From: Planomonospora sp. ID82291
Lineage (GTDB): Bacteria; Actinomycetota; Actinomycetes; Streptosporangiales; Streptosporangiaceae
NCBI RefSeq assembly: GCF_015711645.1
Contig: NZ_JABTEX010000002.1
Span: 1,798,001 to 1,862,000 of the forward strand
Direction: 5' to 3'
DNA length: 64,000 nucleotides
A program made the position numbers and the translations under genes. The first letter of the stretch is position 1, and each line of letters opens with the position of its first letter. Below are positions 48,561 through 57,429 of this stretch, piece after piece. The notes below the pieces were generated by a model that had not been told where the DNA came from, searched no databases, and saw only the letters and a list, made by a program, of their open reading frames with translations.

Positions 48561-50375
48561 TCAGCCGTACAACTCCTCGACCTGCTTGGCGAAGTCGCGC
48601 ATCACGATGTTGCGCTTGATCGACTGCTTCGGCGTGACGTGCCCGGTCTCCTCGCTGAGCTCGATGTCGAGGATCGTGAACTTCTTGATCTGCTCGGCCT
48701 TGGAGACCGACCGGTTGGCCTCGTCGACGGCCTTCTGCACCTCGGCGACGACCACCGGGTCGGCGCTGAGCTCGGCCAGCGTGGCCCCCTCCCTGCCGTG
48801 GGCGGCCTTCCAGGGCTCCAGCGCCTCGGGGTCGAGGGTGACGAGCGCGGCGACGAACGGCTTGCCGTCGCCGACCACCAGCGCCTGGCTGACCAGGGGG
48901 TGGGCGCGGATGCGGTCCTCCATCGGGGCCGGGGCGACGTTCTTGCCCGCGGCGGTGACGAGGATCTCCTTCTTGCGGCCGGTGATGCGCACGTAGCCCT
49001 CGGCGTCGAGCTCGCCGATGTCGCCGGTGTGGAACCAGCCGTCGGCGTCGATCGCCTCGGCGGTGGCCTCGTCGTTGTTCCAGTAGCCCTTGAAGACGTG
49101 CCGACCCTTGACGAGGATCTCGCCGTCGTCGCCGATGCCGATGGTGACGCCGGGGAACGGCTTGCCGACGGTGCCGATCTTGTTGGCGCCCCTCATGTTG
49201 ACCGTGGAGGGCGCGGAGGTCTCGGTCAGGCCCCAGCCCTCCAGGACCTCGATGCCCACGCCGCGGAAGAAGTGGCCGAGCCGCTCGCCCAGGGCCGAGC
49301 CGCCGGAGATGGCGGCTGACAGGTTGCCGCCGGTGGCCGCGCGCAGCTTGCCGTAGACCAGCCTGTCGAACAGGGCGTGCTTGAGCCGCAGCCCGAGCCC
49401 GGCGCCGCCGGCGGACTCCGCCCGGCTCCACGCGATGGCCACGCCCGCCGCGGCGTGGAAGATCCTGGCCTTGCCCTCGGCGGTGGCCTTCTGCCCGGCG
49501 CCGTTGTAGACCTTCTCGAACACGCGCGGCACGCCGAGCAGGAACGTGGGCTTGAACGCCTGCAGGTCGGGAGCGACGTTCTTCATGTTCGGGGTGTGCC
49601 CCATGACCGTGCCGGTCTCGATGAGCACGAGCTGGATGATGCGGGCGAACACGTGCGCGAGCGGCAGGAAGAGCAGCGCGGAGCGGTCCTCCACGATGAA
49701 CAGGTGCTCCAGCGGGCCGTGGGCGACGTTGCGCGCGGTGAACAGCAGGTTGTCGTGGGTCAGCCGGCAGCCCTTGGGCAGGCCGGTGGTGCCGGAGGTG
49801 TAGACGATCGTGGCCAGGTCGGCGATGCCGCGCCCGCTCCTGCGCTCCTGGACCGTCTCGTCGGAGATCCCGGCGCCGGCCGCGGTCAGCGCGGCGACGG
49901 CCCCGCCGCCCTCGCCGTCCCCGTCGCCCTCGATGCGCCAGACGTGCTCGAGCCCGTCGAGCTCGGGCAGGACCTCGCGGACGGTCTCCTCGTGGGACGC
50001 GAGCTCCACGAAGACCGCCTTGGCGCCGCTGTCGGAGACGATCCACTTCACCTGGTCGGCGGAGGAGGTCTCGTAGATCGGCACGCTGACCGCCCCGGCG
50101 GACCAGATCGCATAGTCGATCACGGTCCACTCGTAGCGGGTGCGCGACATCAGGGCCACCCGGTCGCCCGGCTCGACGCCCGCGGCGATCAGGCCCTTGG
50201 CCACGGCGACGACCTGGTCGCGGAACTCCCCGGCGGTGACGGCGATCCAGTCCTCGCCGACCTTCCGGCGCAGGGCGACGACGCCCGGTTCGCGCTCGGC
50301 GCGCTGGAACACCGTGTCGGTCAGGTTGGCGGAAGAGGGGACATCCACCAGCACGGGGACGCTGTACTCGCGCAC
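48561..50375 (-). CDS. Long-chain fatty acid--CoA ligase (FadD15-like)
   Basis: Adenylate-forming enzyme of 604 residues activating fatty acids to acyl-CoA. The AMP-binding P-loop is TIVYTSGTTGLPKG (about 190-203), followed by GWGLTETSAPS, GWFHTGDIGELDAEGY and the C-terminal lysine motif VTPKQSIKRN. The length and the N-terminal VDVPSSANLTDTVF match the FadD15 group. GTG 50375 has GGAG seven bases upstream. It is convergent with pimB, the neighbour in M. tuberculosis (fadD15, Rv2187). The chain-length preference is unknown. Confidence 0.93.
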   Translation of the reverse strand: MREYSVPVLVDVPSSANLTDTVFQRAEREPGVVALRRKVGEDWIAVTAGEFRDQVVAVAKGLIAAGVEPGDRVALMSRTRYEWTVIDYAIWSAGAVSVPIYETSSADQVKWIVSDSGAKAVFVELASHEETVREVLPELDGLEHVWRIEGDGDGEGGGAVAALTAAGAGISDETVQERRSGRGIADLATIVYTSGTTGLPKGCRLTHDNLLFTARNVAHGPLEHLFIVEDRSALLFLPLAHVFARIIQLVLIETGTVMGHTPNMKNVAPDLQAFKPTFLLGVPRVFEKVYNGAGQKATAEGKARIFHAAAGVAIAWSRAESAGGAGLGLRLKHALFDRLVYGKLRAATGGNLSAAISGGSALGERLGHFFRGVGIEVLEGWGLTETSAPSTVNMRGANKIGTVGKPFPGVTIGIGDDGEILVKGRHVFKGYWNNDEATAEAIDADGWFHTGDIGELDAEGYVRITGRKKEILVTAAGKNVAPAPMEDRIRAHPLVSQALVVGDGKPFVAALVTLDPEALEPWKAAHGREGATLAELSADPVVVAEVQKAVDEANRSVSKAEQIKKFTILDIELSEETGHVTPKQSIKRNIVMRDFAKQVEELYG

Positions 50376-50593
50376 GGGTCACTCCTGAATACGCACGGAT
50401 CGGGATGGATTAACAGGAAGTTATCGCGATAGGTTACGCGTGGGTAGTTTCGTCACCCAGGCGTTACGAAGGGCGATTTCACGCTATCAGCGTCGTCGTG
50501 AGGGATCCGCTGATGCGACCGGCCGTCGAGACGTCGCATCCTATTTGTTACTTATGTCGTAATCGTGGCATCGGGGGCCGATCACGGGCTGGT

Positions 50594-50606
50594 TAGGATG
50601 TCCGGC
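50594..50606 (+). promoter_or_regulatory. -10 box and leaderless start of the metallophosphatase gene
   Basis: TAGGAT (50594-50599) lies seven bases before ATG 50607, so the transcript should begin at or very near the start codon. This favours 50607 over the in-frame ATG at 50598, which lies inside the -10. Confidence 0.5.
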
Positions 50607-51374
50607 ATGCGGGTTCATGTCGTCAGCGATGTGCACGGAAGAGCCGACGCCCTGGCCCGTGCGGGGGACGGCGCCGACGCGCTGGTCTGCCTGGGGGACC
50701 TGATCCTCTTCGTCGACTACGACGACCACTCCCAGGGCATCTTCGCCGAGCTCTTCGGCGCGGAGCGGGCCGCCGAGTTCATCGCCCTGCGCACCGCCAA
50801 GCGGTTCGACGAGGCCCGCGCCCTGTCCGCAGGGCTCTGGGCGTCGCTGGACGGCGACCCGCGCGAGCACATCGAGCGCTCCGTGCGCCGCCAGTACGGC
50901 GAGATCTTCGCCGCGATGCCCGTTCCGGCCTACCTCACCCCCGGCAACGTGGACCTGCCGCGCTACTGGCCGGAGTACGCCCGTCCGGGCCACCGCGTGC
51001 TGGACGGGGAGACCGCCGAGATCGGCGGACTGCGGTTCGGCTTCGTCGGGGGCGGGCTGCGCACGCCGTACCGGACGCCGAACGAGATCGACGACGAGGA
51101 GTTCGCCCGCAAGGTCGAGGCGGTCGGCGCGGTGGACGTGCTCTGCTGCCACATCCCTCCGGCGGTCCCCGAGCTCCTCTACGACGTCGTCGCCCGCCGC
51201 TTCGAGCGGGGCAGCGAGGCGGTCCTGGAGGCGATCCGGCGGACCCGGCCGCGCTACGCCCTCTTCGGCCACGTGCACCAGCCCCTGGCGAGCCGGGTGC
51301 GGATCGGCCGGACCGAGTGCGTCAACGTGGGCCACTTCCGGGGCACCGGGACGCCCTTCGCGCTGGAGTGGTGA
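50607..51374 (+). CDS. Calcineurin-like metallophosphoesterase
   Basis: Soluble di-metal phosphoesterase of 255 residues. All family blocks are visible: VVSDVHG (residues 5-11), CLGDLILF, TPGNVD, LCCHIPP and LFGHVHQP. The N-terminal half has a helical insertion (residues 40-100) typical of an actinobacterial subfamily. It lies 48 bases upstream of the SRPBCC gene on the same strand. The physiological substrate is unknown. Confidence 0.9.
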   Translation: MRVHVVSDVHGRADALARAGDGADALVCLGDLILFVDYDDHSQGIFAELFGAERAAEFIALRTAKRFDEARALSAGLWASLDGDPREHIERSVRRQYGEIFAAMPVPAYLTPGNVDLPRYWPEYARPGHRVLDGETAEIGGLRFGFVGGGLRTPYRTPNEIDDEEFARKVEAVGAVDVLCCHIPPAVPELLYDVVARRFERGSEAVLEAIRRTRPRYALFGHVHQPLASRVRIGRTECVNVGHFRGTGTPFALEW

Positions 51375-51422
51375 GATCGCCGGGCCGAAGCGGGCGCGGG
51401 GGAGCGGTAGTACGGTAACCCC

Positions 51423-51860
51423 ATGGCTGATCGCACGACCTCGAGCATCACGATCGGCGCGGACCGGTCGACCATCATGACGGTGATCGCCGACTTCGGC
51501 GCCTACCCCGAGTGGGCGGGGCAGGTGAAGTCCGCGCAGGTCCTGTCCACCGGGCCGGACGGCCGCCCGGAGCGGGTCGGGTTCGTCCTGGACGCGGGCG
51601 TGATCAGCGACGAGTACTCCCTGGCCTACGCCTGGCACGGCGACGAGTCCGTCGACTGGACCGTCGCCGAGGGCGGGAAGATGGTCTCCGGCCTGACCGG
51701 CAGCTACCGCCTGGCCGAGGCGGCGGGCGGCACCGAGGTGACCTACGAGCTCGCCGTGGACCTCAAGGTCCCGATGATCGGCATGATCAAGCGGAAGGCG
51801 GAGAAGGTCATCATCGACACCGCCCTGAAGGGGCTGAAGAAGCGCGTCGAGAGCGCATGA
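51423..51860 (+). CDS. SRPBCC (START/polyketide-cyclase-like) lipid-binding protein
   Basis: Protein of 145 residues with the SRPBCC helix-grip fold: VIADFGAYPEWAGQVKSAQV, then alternating strands and a long C-terminal helix (RKAEKVIIDTALKGLKKRV). It resembles M. tuberculosis Rv2185c. The stop overlaps the ATG of the ArsA-like ATPase gene. SRPBCC proteins hold hydrophobic ligands; together with the adjacent ATPase and the PlsC gene about 6.5 kb further on, a lipid or membrane-protein handling role is plausible but unproven. Confidence 0.88.
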   Translation: MADRTTSSITIGADRSTIMTVIADFGAYPEWAGQVKSAQVLSTGPDGRPERVGFVLDAGVISDEYSLAYAWHGDESVDWTVAEGGKMVSGLTGSYRLAEAAGGTEVTYELAVDLKVPMIGMIKRKAEKVIIDTALKGLKKRVESA

Positions 51861-53026
51861 CGCGCATCCTGCTCTTCACGGGCAAGGGCGGGGTCGGCAA
51901 GACGACCGCGGCGGCGGCGACCGCCGTCCGCGCGGCCAGGTCCGGTCTGAAGACGCTGGTGGTCTCCACCGACACCGCGCACTCGCTGGCCGACGCGCTC
52001 GGGGTGACCGCCGCCGCCGAGCCCGCCGAGGTCGAGCCCTGCCTCTACCTGCACCAGGTCGACGCGCAGCGGTCGCTGGAGCGCCAGTGGGGCGAGCTGC
52101 GCGACTACGCCCGCGGGGTCTTCGCCGAGCTGGGCCTGGACGAGGTCACCGCCGAGGAGATCACCGTGCTGCCCGGCGCGGAGGAGGTCATCGCCCTGCT
52201 GGAGCTGCGCGAGCAGGCCGGGACCGGGAGCTGGGACGTGATCGTCGTCGACTGCGCCCCCACCGCCGAGACGCTCCGGCTGCTGGCCCTGCCCGAGGCC
52301 CTCGACTGGCACGTCAACCGGCTGCTCCCGGTCGGCCGGAGGCTGCTGCGCACGCTCTCCCCGCTGGTGCGCCGGGTGGCGATGGTCAGCGTCCCCGACG
52401 ACCGCGTGGTCGGCGCGGGCGAGCGCCTGCACCGGGCGCTGATGGAGGTCCGCGCGCTGCTCACCGGCCCCGACGCCAGCGTCCGGCTGGTGCTCACCCC
52501 CGAGGCCGTGGTGCTCGCCGAGGCCCGCCGCACGCTCACCTCCCTCAGTCTGTACGGCTACCGCGTCGACGCGGCGGTCGCCAACCGCGTCTTCCCCTCC
52601 GAGGGGGCCGACCCGTGGCGGGAGCGGTGGGTGGCCGCCCAGAGCAGGCACCTGGCCGAGGTGGCGGAGTCCTTCGCGCCGCTGCCCGTGCACACCGTCC
52701 CCTATCTGGAGGCCGAGCCCGTCGGCCCGGACGCGCTGGCCCGCGTCGCCGAGGCCATGTACGGCGGGGCCGACCCCTTCGCCCCGCCCGCCGGGGAACC
52801 GCCGCTGCGGATCACCGCCGACGGCGAACTCGTCCTGGCCCTGCCGCTCGCCGACAAGGGCGCGGTGGACCTGGCGCGCAAGGGCGACGAACTGATCGTC
52901 ACCGTGGGCCCCTACCGCAGGGTCCTGGCCCTGCCCGCGGCGCTGGCCCGCAGGAGCGTGCGGGACGCCGCGCTCTCGGACGGCCGTCTGCGGGTACGGT
53001 TCCAATCGGGAGGGCCAGATGACTGA
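51857..53026 (+). CDS. ArsA/GET3-like ATPase with C-terminal HSP20-like domain
   Basis: P-loop ATPase of 389 residues. The deviant Walker A FTGKGGVGKTT (residues 7-17), switch I STDTAHSLADALG and switch II VDCAPTAETLRLL identify the ArsA/Get3 family. The arsenite cysteines of ArsA are absent. The last 75 residues (LRITADGELVLALPL to LRVRFQSG) form the ArsA_HSP20 domain typical of actinobacterial members. ATG 51857 overlaps the SRPBCC stop and the 3' end overlaps the next gene by eight bases. M. tuberculosis Rv2184c is the counterpart. Targeting of membrane proteins is only an analogy. Confidence 0.9.
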   Translation: MTRILLFTGKGGVGKTTAAAATAVRAARSGLKTLVVSTDTAHSLADALGVTAAAEPAEVEPCLYLHQVDAQRSLERQWGELRDYARGVFAELGLDEVTAEEITVLPGAEEVIALLELREQAGTGSWDVIVVDCAPTAETLRLLALPEALDWHVNRLLPVGRRLLRTLSPLVRRVAMVSVPDDRVVGAGERLHRALMEVRALLTGPDASVRLVLTPEAVVLAEARRTLTSLSLYGYRVDAAVANRVFPSEGADPWRERWVAAQSRHLAEVAESFAPLPVHTVPYLEAEPVGPDALARVAEAMYGGADPFAPPAGEPPLRITADGELVLALPLADKGAVDLARKGDELIVTVGPYRRVLALPAALARRSVRDAALSDGRLRVRFQSGGPDD

Positions 53027-53612
53027 GAACACCGGAAACACGAACACCCCGGACGACACGGACGCTCCGACCGGCCGGCACGACCGGAACGGCAGGGGCG
53101 GCGGAGGACCGGACCGCGGAACCGCGAGCCCCGGAGGCGCCGGGGGCACCGGGGGCACCGCCGGGGCGGAGCGCTCCGGCGCTCCCCGGAGCGGCGGGGG
53201 CGACCCGCTCGGAAGCGCGGCCGAGGAGGCGTTCAAGCTCTTCGACGCGCTCCAGCGCAAGGCCGCGCGGGAACTGCGCAAGAACCTGGTCAAGGGCACG
53301 ATGACCGGGTTCGGCAGCGCGTTCTCCGGAGGCGGCCGGAGCGGCCGGGGCAGCCGGGACGTGTGGGAGGAGGCGGTCTCCGACCACGACGAGGAGTACG
53401 TCTGCCGTGCCTGCCCCGTCTGCCGTGCCATGGCGGCGCAGCGCGAGTCCGGCGGCCAGGTGGCCGACCACCTGGTGCAGGCCGGGTCCGAGCTCTTCGC
53501 CGCGTTCAGATCGGCCGTCGACGCGCTGAACAGGCCTTCGGCCTCGCAGCGGGCGCGGGAGCGGGAGGCGTCGCGGGAGGACACCCCCGTGGAGCACATC
53601 GACCTGGGGTGA
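53019..53612 (+). CDS. Conserved actinobacterial protein with CxxCxxC motif (DUF5304-like)
   Basis: Protein of 197 residues, function unknown. The first 70 residues are disordered and rich in Gly, Thr and Asp. A helical segment (AAEEAFKLFDALQRKAARELRKNLVKG) follows, then VCRACPVCRAM (three cysteines, possibly a metal site) and a C-terminal helix rich in Ala and Arg. Relatives always sit next to the ArsA-like ATPase gene, with which it overlaps by eight bases, so the two products probably act together. The DUF number is from memory. Confidence 0.78.
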   Translation: MTENTGNTNTPDDTDAPTGRHDRNGRGGGGPDRGTASPGGAGGTGGTAGAERSGAPRSGGGDPLGSAAEEAFKLFDALQRKAARELRKNLVKGTMTGFGSAFSGGGRSGRGSRDVWEEAVSDHDEEYVCRACPVCRAMAAQRESGGQVADHLVQAGSELFAAFRSAVDALNRPSASQRAREREASREDTPVEHIDLG

Positions 53613-53634
53613 GCCCAGAGGGAAGTGGGGAGAG

Positions 53635-54579
53635 ATGGCGCTGACCATCGGCGTTGACATCGGCGGCACCAAGGTCGCGGCGGGCGCCGTGGACGACGAC
53701 GGGCGGATCGTCGCGCAGTGCCTGCGCCCCACCCCGGCCGACAGCCCCGAACGCGTCGCGGACACGATCGCCGACGCGGTGGCGGAGCTGGCGAAGGGCC
53801 GGGAGATCGAGGCGGTGGGTCTCGGCGCCGCCGGGTTCATCGACGAGACCCGCTCGCTGGTGCGGTTCGCGCCCAACCTCGCCTGGCGTGAGGAGCCGCT
53901 GCAGAAGAAGGTCTCCGACCTGGTCGGCCTGCCCGTCGTGGTGGAGAACGACGCCAACGCGATGGCGTGGGCCGAGGCGAGGTTCGGCGCGGGCCGCGGG
54001 GAGAGCCACATCGTGTGCGTGACCGTCGGCACCGGCATCGGCGGCGGCCTGGTGCTGAACGGCGCCCTCTACCGGGGCCGCTGGGGCATGGGCGCCGAGT
54101 TCGGGCACATGCAGGTGGTCCCCGAGGGGCGCCTGTGCGGCTGCGGCAACCTCGGCTGCTGGGAGCAGTACGCCAGCGGCAGCGCCCTGGTCACCGAGGC
54201 CCGGCTGATCGCGGAGGCCGACCCGGGGCGGGCGGCCCGGCTCCTGGAGATCGCCGGGGGCACCCCCGCCGACATCGAGGGCCCGGAGATCACCGACGCC
54301 GCCCGCGAGGGCGACCCGGCGGCGCTGGCCGCCTTCTCCTCGATGGCCGAGTGGCTCGGCCAGGGGCTGAGCGACCTCGCCGCGGTGCTCGACCCCGGCT
54401 GCTTCATCCTCGGCGGCGGCGTCTCGCGCGCCGCCGACCTCTGGATCGACCAGGTCCGCGACTCCTTCGGGCGCAATCTGACCGGCCGGGAGCACCGCCC
54501 GCCGGCCGACATCCGCCTGGCCGAGCTGGGCGCGTCCGCCGGTCTCGTGGGCGCCGCCGACCTCGCCCGGAGGCGCTGA
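53635..54579 (+). CDS. glk: ROK-family glucokinase
   Basis: Cytosolic kinase of 314 residues making glucose 6-phosphate. ATP site GVDIGGTKVAAG (residues 6-17), catalytic Asp in VVENDANAMAWAEARFG (about 104-106) and the ROK zinc site CGCGNLGCWEQYASG (about 167-181) are intact. In S. coelicolor the orthologue (glkA, SCO2126) also mediates glucose repression. ATG 53635 has GTGGGGAGAG just upstream. It follows the ATPase/DUF5304 cluster by 22 bases and may be co-transcribed. Confidence 0.92.
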   Translation: MALTIGVDIGGTKVAAGAVDDDGRIVAQCLRPTPADSPERVADTIADAVAELAKGREIEAVGLGAAGFIDETRSLVRFAPNLAWREEPLQKKVSDLVGLPVVVENDANAMAWAEARFGAGRGESHIVCVTVGTGIGGGLVLNGALYRGRWGMGAEFGHMQVVPEGRLCGCGNLGCWEQYASGSALVTEARLIAEADPGRAARLLEIAGGTPADIEGPEITDAAREGDPAALAAFSSMAEWLGQGLSDLAAVLDPGCFILGGGVSRAADLWIDQVRDSFGRNLTGREHRPPADIRLAELGASAGLVGAADLARRR

Positions 54580-54739
54580 CCCCGCCCGGGACGCCGGCCG
54601 GACGGCGCCGGCAGGATGACCGGAGGCGCTGGCCGGACGCGCCCGGCGCGGTTACGCTCTCGGCACACGCCGATGGCGGACGGTGACACGGGTCGTCACC
54701 GGCGGCGCTCGGCAGTCCGAGGTCACCTGCGAGGTCACC

Positions 54740-55453
54740 GTGGTGCTCAGGGTCGCCAGCTACAACGTGCGTTCCATGCGCGACGACGTCGCGGCGCTGG
54801 GGCGGGTGGTCGCCGCCCTCCGCGCCGACGTGCTCTGCGTGCAGGAGGCGCCCCGCTTCCTGTGCTGGCGCTGCAAGCGGCGGCGGCTGGCCGCCTTCGG
54901 CGGCCTGCGGGTCGCCGCCGGGCTGCGGGCGGGCGGCCTGGCCGTACTGACCGGGCCGGGCGTCCGGCTGCTGCACGGCGAGGGCCGGCTGCTGAAGCAC
55001 TTCCCCGGGCTGGAACGGCGGGCGATCGCGATCGCGGTGGTGGAGGGGGCGGGCGCCCGGGTGGCCGTCGGCTGCGTCCACCTGGATCTCGACCAGGCGG
55101 CCCGGCTGCACCACGCCGGCGAGGCGCTGGACCTGGTCGAGGAGTTCGCCGACCGGTTCGGCGCGCTGCCCGTGCTCGCGGGGGACATCAACGAGCAGGC
55201 GCACCAGCCGGCCTGGCGGTGCCTCACCGGGCGGCTGGCCGACTGCTACGCCGTCTCGCCGCGCGGTGACGGGCTGACCTTTCCCGCCCGGAACCCGGGC
55301 AAGCGCATCGACGCGATCTTCGCGGTGGCGGGCGTCTCCGTGGTCTCCTGCGGCGGGACCGAGGCCGACCCCGCCGACCTGGCCGCCGCCACCGACCATC
55401 TGCCGGTGGTCGCCGAGCTGGACTGCGGCCCTCCGGCCGACCCCCGCCGGTGA
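54740..55453 (+). CDS. Endonuclease/exonuclease/phosphatase-fold protein
   Basis: Protein of 237 residues with the EEP fold: LRVASYNVRSMRDDVAALGR, VLCVQEAPR (catalytic Glu), VGCVHLDLD, VLAGDINE and TDHLPVVAEL at the end. The conserved Asp, Asn and His residues are present. Substrate could be DNA, RNA, a phospholipid or inositol phosphate. The start is uncertain: GTG 54740 (or 54743) gives a normal N-terminus, whereas the frame is open to a GTG at 54683; none has a good ribosome site. Confidence 0.85.
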   Translation: MVLRVASYNVRSMRDDVAALGRVVAALRADVLCVQEAPRFLCWRCKRRRLAAFGGLRVAAGLRAGGLAVLTGPGVRLLHGEGRLLKHFPGLERRAIAIAVVEGAGARVAVGCVHLDLDQAARLHHAGEALDLVEEFADRFGALPVLAGDINEQAHQPAWRCLTGRLADCYAVSPRGDGLTFPARNPGKRIDAIFAVAGVSVVSCGGTEADPADLAAATDHLPVVAELDCGPPADPRR

Positions 55454-55633
55454 CCGCGCCCGCGGGGCGGCGCGCCGTTCCCGGGCGATGCGCTGTTCGT
55501 GGGGGAACGCGCGGTTCGCGGAGGGCGGTCCGGGAGCGCGGCGGGGCCGGGCCTGCGTCGGGCGCGTGCCGGGGGTGCGGCCGGGAGCGGGGCGGAGGAT
55601 GGGGAGCCGCGCACATGGAGTGGGCATCACCCG

Positions 55634-55646
55634 TACCATTTGGTGC
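55634..55646 (+). promoter_or_regulatory. -10 box of a leaderless transcript
   Basis: TACCAT (55634-55639) lies seven bases before ATG 55647 with no ribosome site between. Confidence 0.45.
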
Positions 55647-56798
55647 ATGACCCGTCGCCTTCCGCGGCGTGCCCTGGCGCTGTGCGCGGGAGGCCTGCTT
55701 CTGCCCTTCCTCCACGCGCCGACCGCGCACGCCGATCCCGTCCGCCCACCCGCGGCGGAGGCCTGGCAGGCGCCGGCCACCGCCCGGCTGAGCAGTGACG
55801 GGTCGCTGTCCGACGTCGCCGGGATCTCCGCCGGGAACGTGTGGGCGGTGGGGCAGCAGAGCGTGTGGGACATCTGGCAGAGCCGGGGGGCCATCACCCA
55901 CTGGAACGGCCGGACCTGGACCGAGGTCCCGATCCGCAACGATCCCACCGGGGCGGGGCTGCTGCGCTCGGTCGCGGCGGCGTCGGCGACCGAGCTGTGG
56001 GCCGTGGGAGAGGGCCACGACGGCCTGCCGTACCTGGCGCGGGGGGACGGTTCGGCCTTCGACCGGGTCACCGTCGACACGCTGCACGTGGGCGACTGGC
56101 TGGGCGGGGTGGCGGCGGTCCCGGGACGGGCGGTCGCCGTGGGCCGCCGCGCCGGGCAGCCGCTGATCGTCACCGGCGCCGGCGGGAAGTGGACTCTCAC
56201 CGCCGCCGGAACGCGCGGCACGCTGTACGGCGTCGCGGTGACGGCCAAGGGCGACGGCTGGGCGGTCGGCGACACCGGAGGCGAACCGCTGATCATGAGG
56301 TCGTCCGGCGGGCAGTGGAAGTCCTTCCCCGCCCCGGACATCCCCGGCGGCTACCTGCGCGACGTCCATCTCAACGGGTCGAAGCGCGCGCTGGCCGTCG
56401 GCGGCGTCCACCGCGACTCGGGGCAGGTCGTCCCCCTGGTCCTGTCCTGGAACGGCAAGAAGTGGTCCAGGGTGGAGGTGTCCGAGCAGGACGTGCGGCT
56501 GTACGGCGTGACCGGTGACCGCAGGAACCGCTTCTGGATCTCCGGCGTCGACCTGACGCGTCCGGGGGAGGCGTTCCTGCTCCGTTACGACGGCCGCAGG
56601 GTCAAGGCGCTGCGCGGCGCCCCGTCCGAGGCCGCCCGGACGATCAGGCTCCAGTCGGCGGCCTACCTGTCCGGCACGGGCACGGTCTGGACCGTCGGTC
56701 ACGTGGTGGACGGCAACGGCCGCTACACCGACGTGATCGAGCGCTTCGCGACGAAGAGCCCGGCCGACCAGGGGGGCTCCGCCCGGTCCAGGTCGTGA
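55647..56798 (+). CDS. Secreted beta-propeller-like protein
   Basis: Exported protein of 383 residues. Signal peptide TRRLPRRALALCAGGLLLPFL with a cleavage site near HADP (residue 30). The mature part has repeats of about 45 residues with a common core: ISAGNVWAVGQQSV, SATELWAVGEGHD, AKGDGWAVGDTGG, SGTGTVWTVGHVV, each followed by a strand such as WNGRTWTEV. This is the pattern of a WD40/Kelch-like propeller. No catalytic residues are obvious. Leaderless start at ATG 55647. Function unknown; an interaction or sensing role outside the cell is likely. Confidence 0.82.
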   Translation: MTRRLPRRALALCAGGLLLPFLHAPTAHADPVRPPAAEAWQAPATARLSSDGSLSDVAGISAGNVWAVGQQSVWDIWQSRGAITHWNGRTWTEVPIRNDPTGAGLLRSVAAASATELWAVGEGHDGLPYLARGDGSAFDRVTVDTLHVGDWLGGVAAVPGRAVAVGRRAGQPLIVTGAGGKWTLTAAGTRGTLYGVAVTAKGDGWAVGDTGGEPLIMRSSGGQWKSFPAPDIPGGYLRDVHLNGSKRALAVGGVHRDSGQVVPLVLSWNGKKWSRVEVSEQDVRLYGVTGDRRNRFWISGVDLTRPGEAFLLRYDGRRVKALRGAPSEAARTIRLQSAAYLSGTGTVWTVGHVVDGNGRYTDVIERFATKSPADQGGSARSRS

Positions 56799-56806
56799 GA
56801 CCCGGC

Positions 56807-56830
56807 GCGGACGGGCCGCGGGCCGTCCGC
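56807..56830. terminator. Hairpin between convergent genes
   Basis: GCGGACGG / CCGTCCGC with an 8-base loop, between the propeller gene and the convergent membrane protein gene. Confidence 0.55.
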
Positions 56831-56882
56831 CGTGGCGCGCCGGCCCGCCGCGGCGCGGGCGGCGGACCGATGCGGAGGCCGG

Positions 56883-57359
56883 TCAGATGACGGCGCCGTC
56901 GTCCCAGCCGGAGCCGCCGGGCGGGCCGTCCCCCATCCGCACCACCAGCGCCACGAAGCCGCCGATGAACGCGGCGACCGCGGTGAACAGCGCCCAGCCG
57001 CGCAGCTCCCACCCGGCCGCGGCGGTCACCAGCAGGTAGGCGGGGCCGCCGAACAGGGCCGTCCACGCGATCTTGGTGGTGGCGTCGGTCCTGGGCAGCG
57101 GCGGCGGGGGCGGGGGGACGTAGTGCCCCTCGTCGTCGTCCGCCTGAGCGGTCCCGGTGTCGAGGTCGGCGGCGGGGCCGTCCTCCTCCGCCGTCAGGAG
57201 GCCGTCGTCCTCCGGGGGCCGGACCACCCGGCGCGGAGGGTCGGCGGGGAGGTTCTCGCTGTCCGGCCACGGCTGATCGGCCGAGTCGCGCTCGGAGGTG
57301 TCGTTGAAGGACGCGACGATCTGCCGCCAGACCTCGTCCTCGTCGCTCTGCGGTGTCAC
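56883..57359 (-). CDS. Conserved membrane protein with acidic cytoplasmic N-terminus
   Basis: Protein of 158 residues. An acidic, Pro-rich N-terminal region (residues 1-90, ending YVPPPPPPLPRTDATTKIAW) precedes two transmembrane helices (about 96-115 and 120-142) and a short Gly-rich tail. Function unknown; relatives occur in many actinomycetes. The GTG at 57359 follows directly after an in-frame TAG (57360-57362), and five codons before that TAG is an ATG (57380) giving MSDGPS. So either the gene starts at GTG with AGG upstream, or a nonsense codon separates an older start from the body. Confidence 0.75.
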   Translation of the reverse strand: MTPQSDEDEVWRQIVASFNDTSERDSADQPWPDSENLPADPPRRVVRPPEDDGLLTAEEDGPAADLDTGTAQADDDEGHYVPPPPPPLPRTDATTKIAWTALFGGPAYLLVTAAAGWELRGWALFTAVAAFIGGFVALVVRMGDGPPGGSGWDDGAVI

Positions 57360-57429
57360 CTAGCTGGGCCCGTCGCTCATGGCCTGAGATCACTTCCTTC
57401 TTCGGAGACCGCGCATCCCCCGCTGGCGA

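Noticed and set aside
47251-50382. A 1043-codon minus-strand open frame across pimB and the acyl-CoA ligase gene
   Set aside because: It is out of frame with the convincing ligase gene (48561-50375) and antisense to pimB; its Arg/Gly/Pro-rich translation is typical of high-GC shadow frames.
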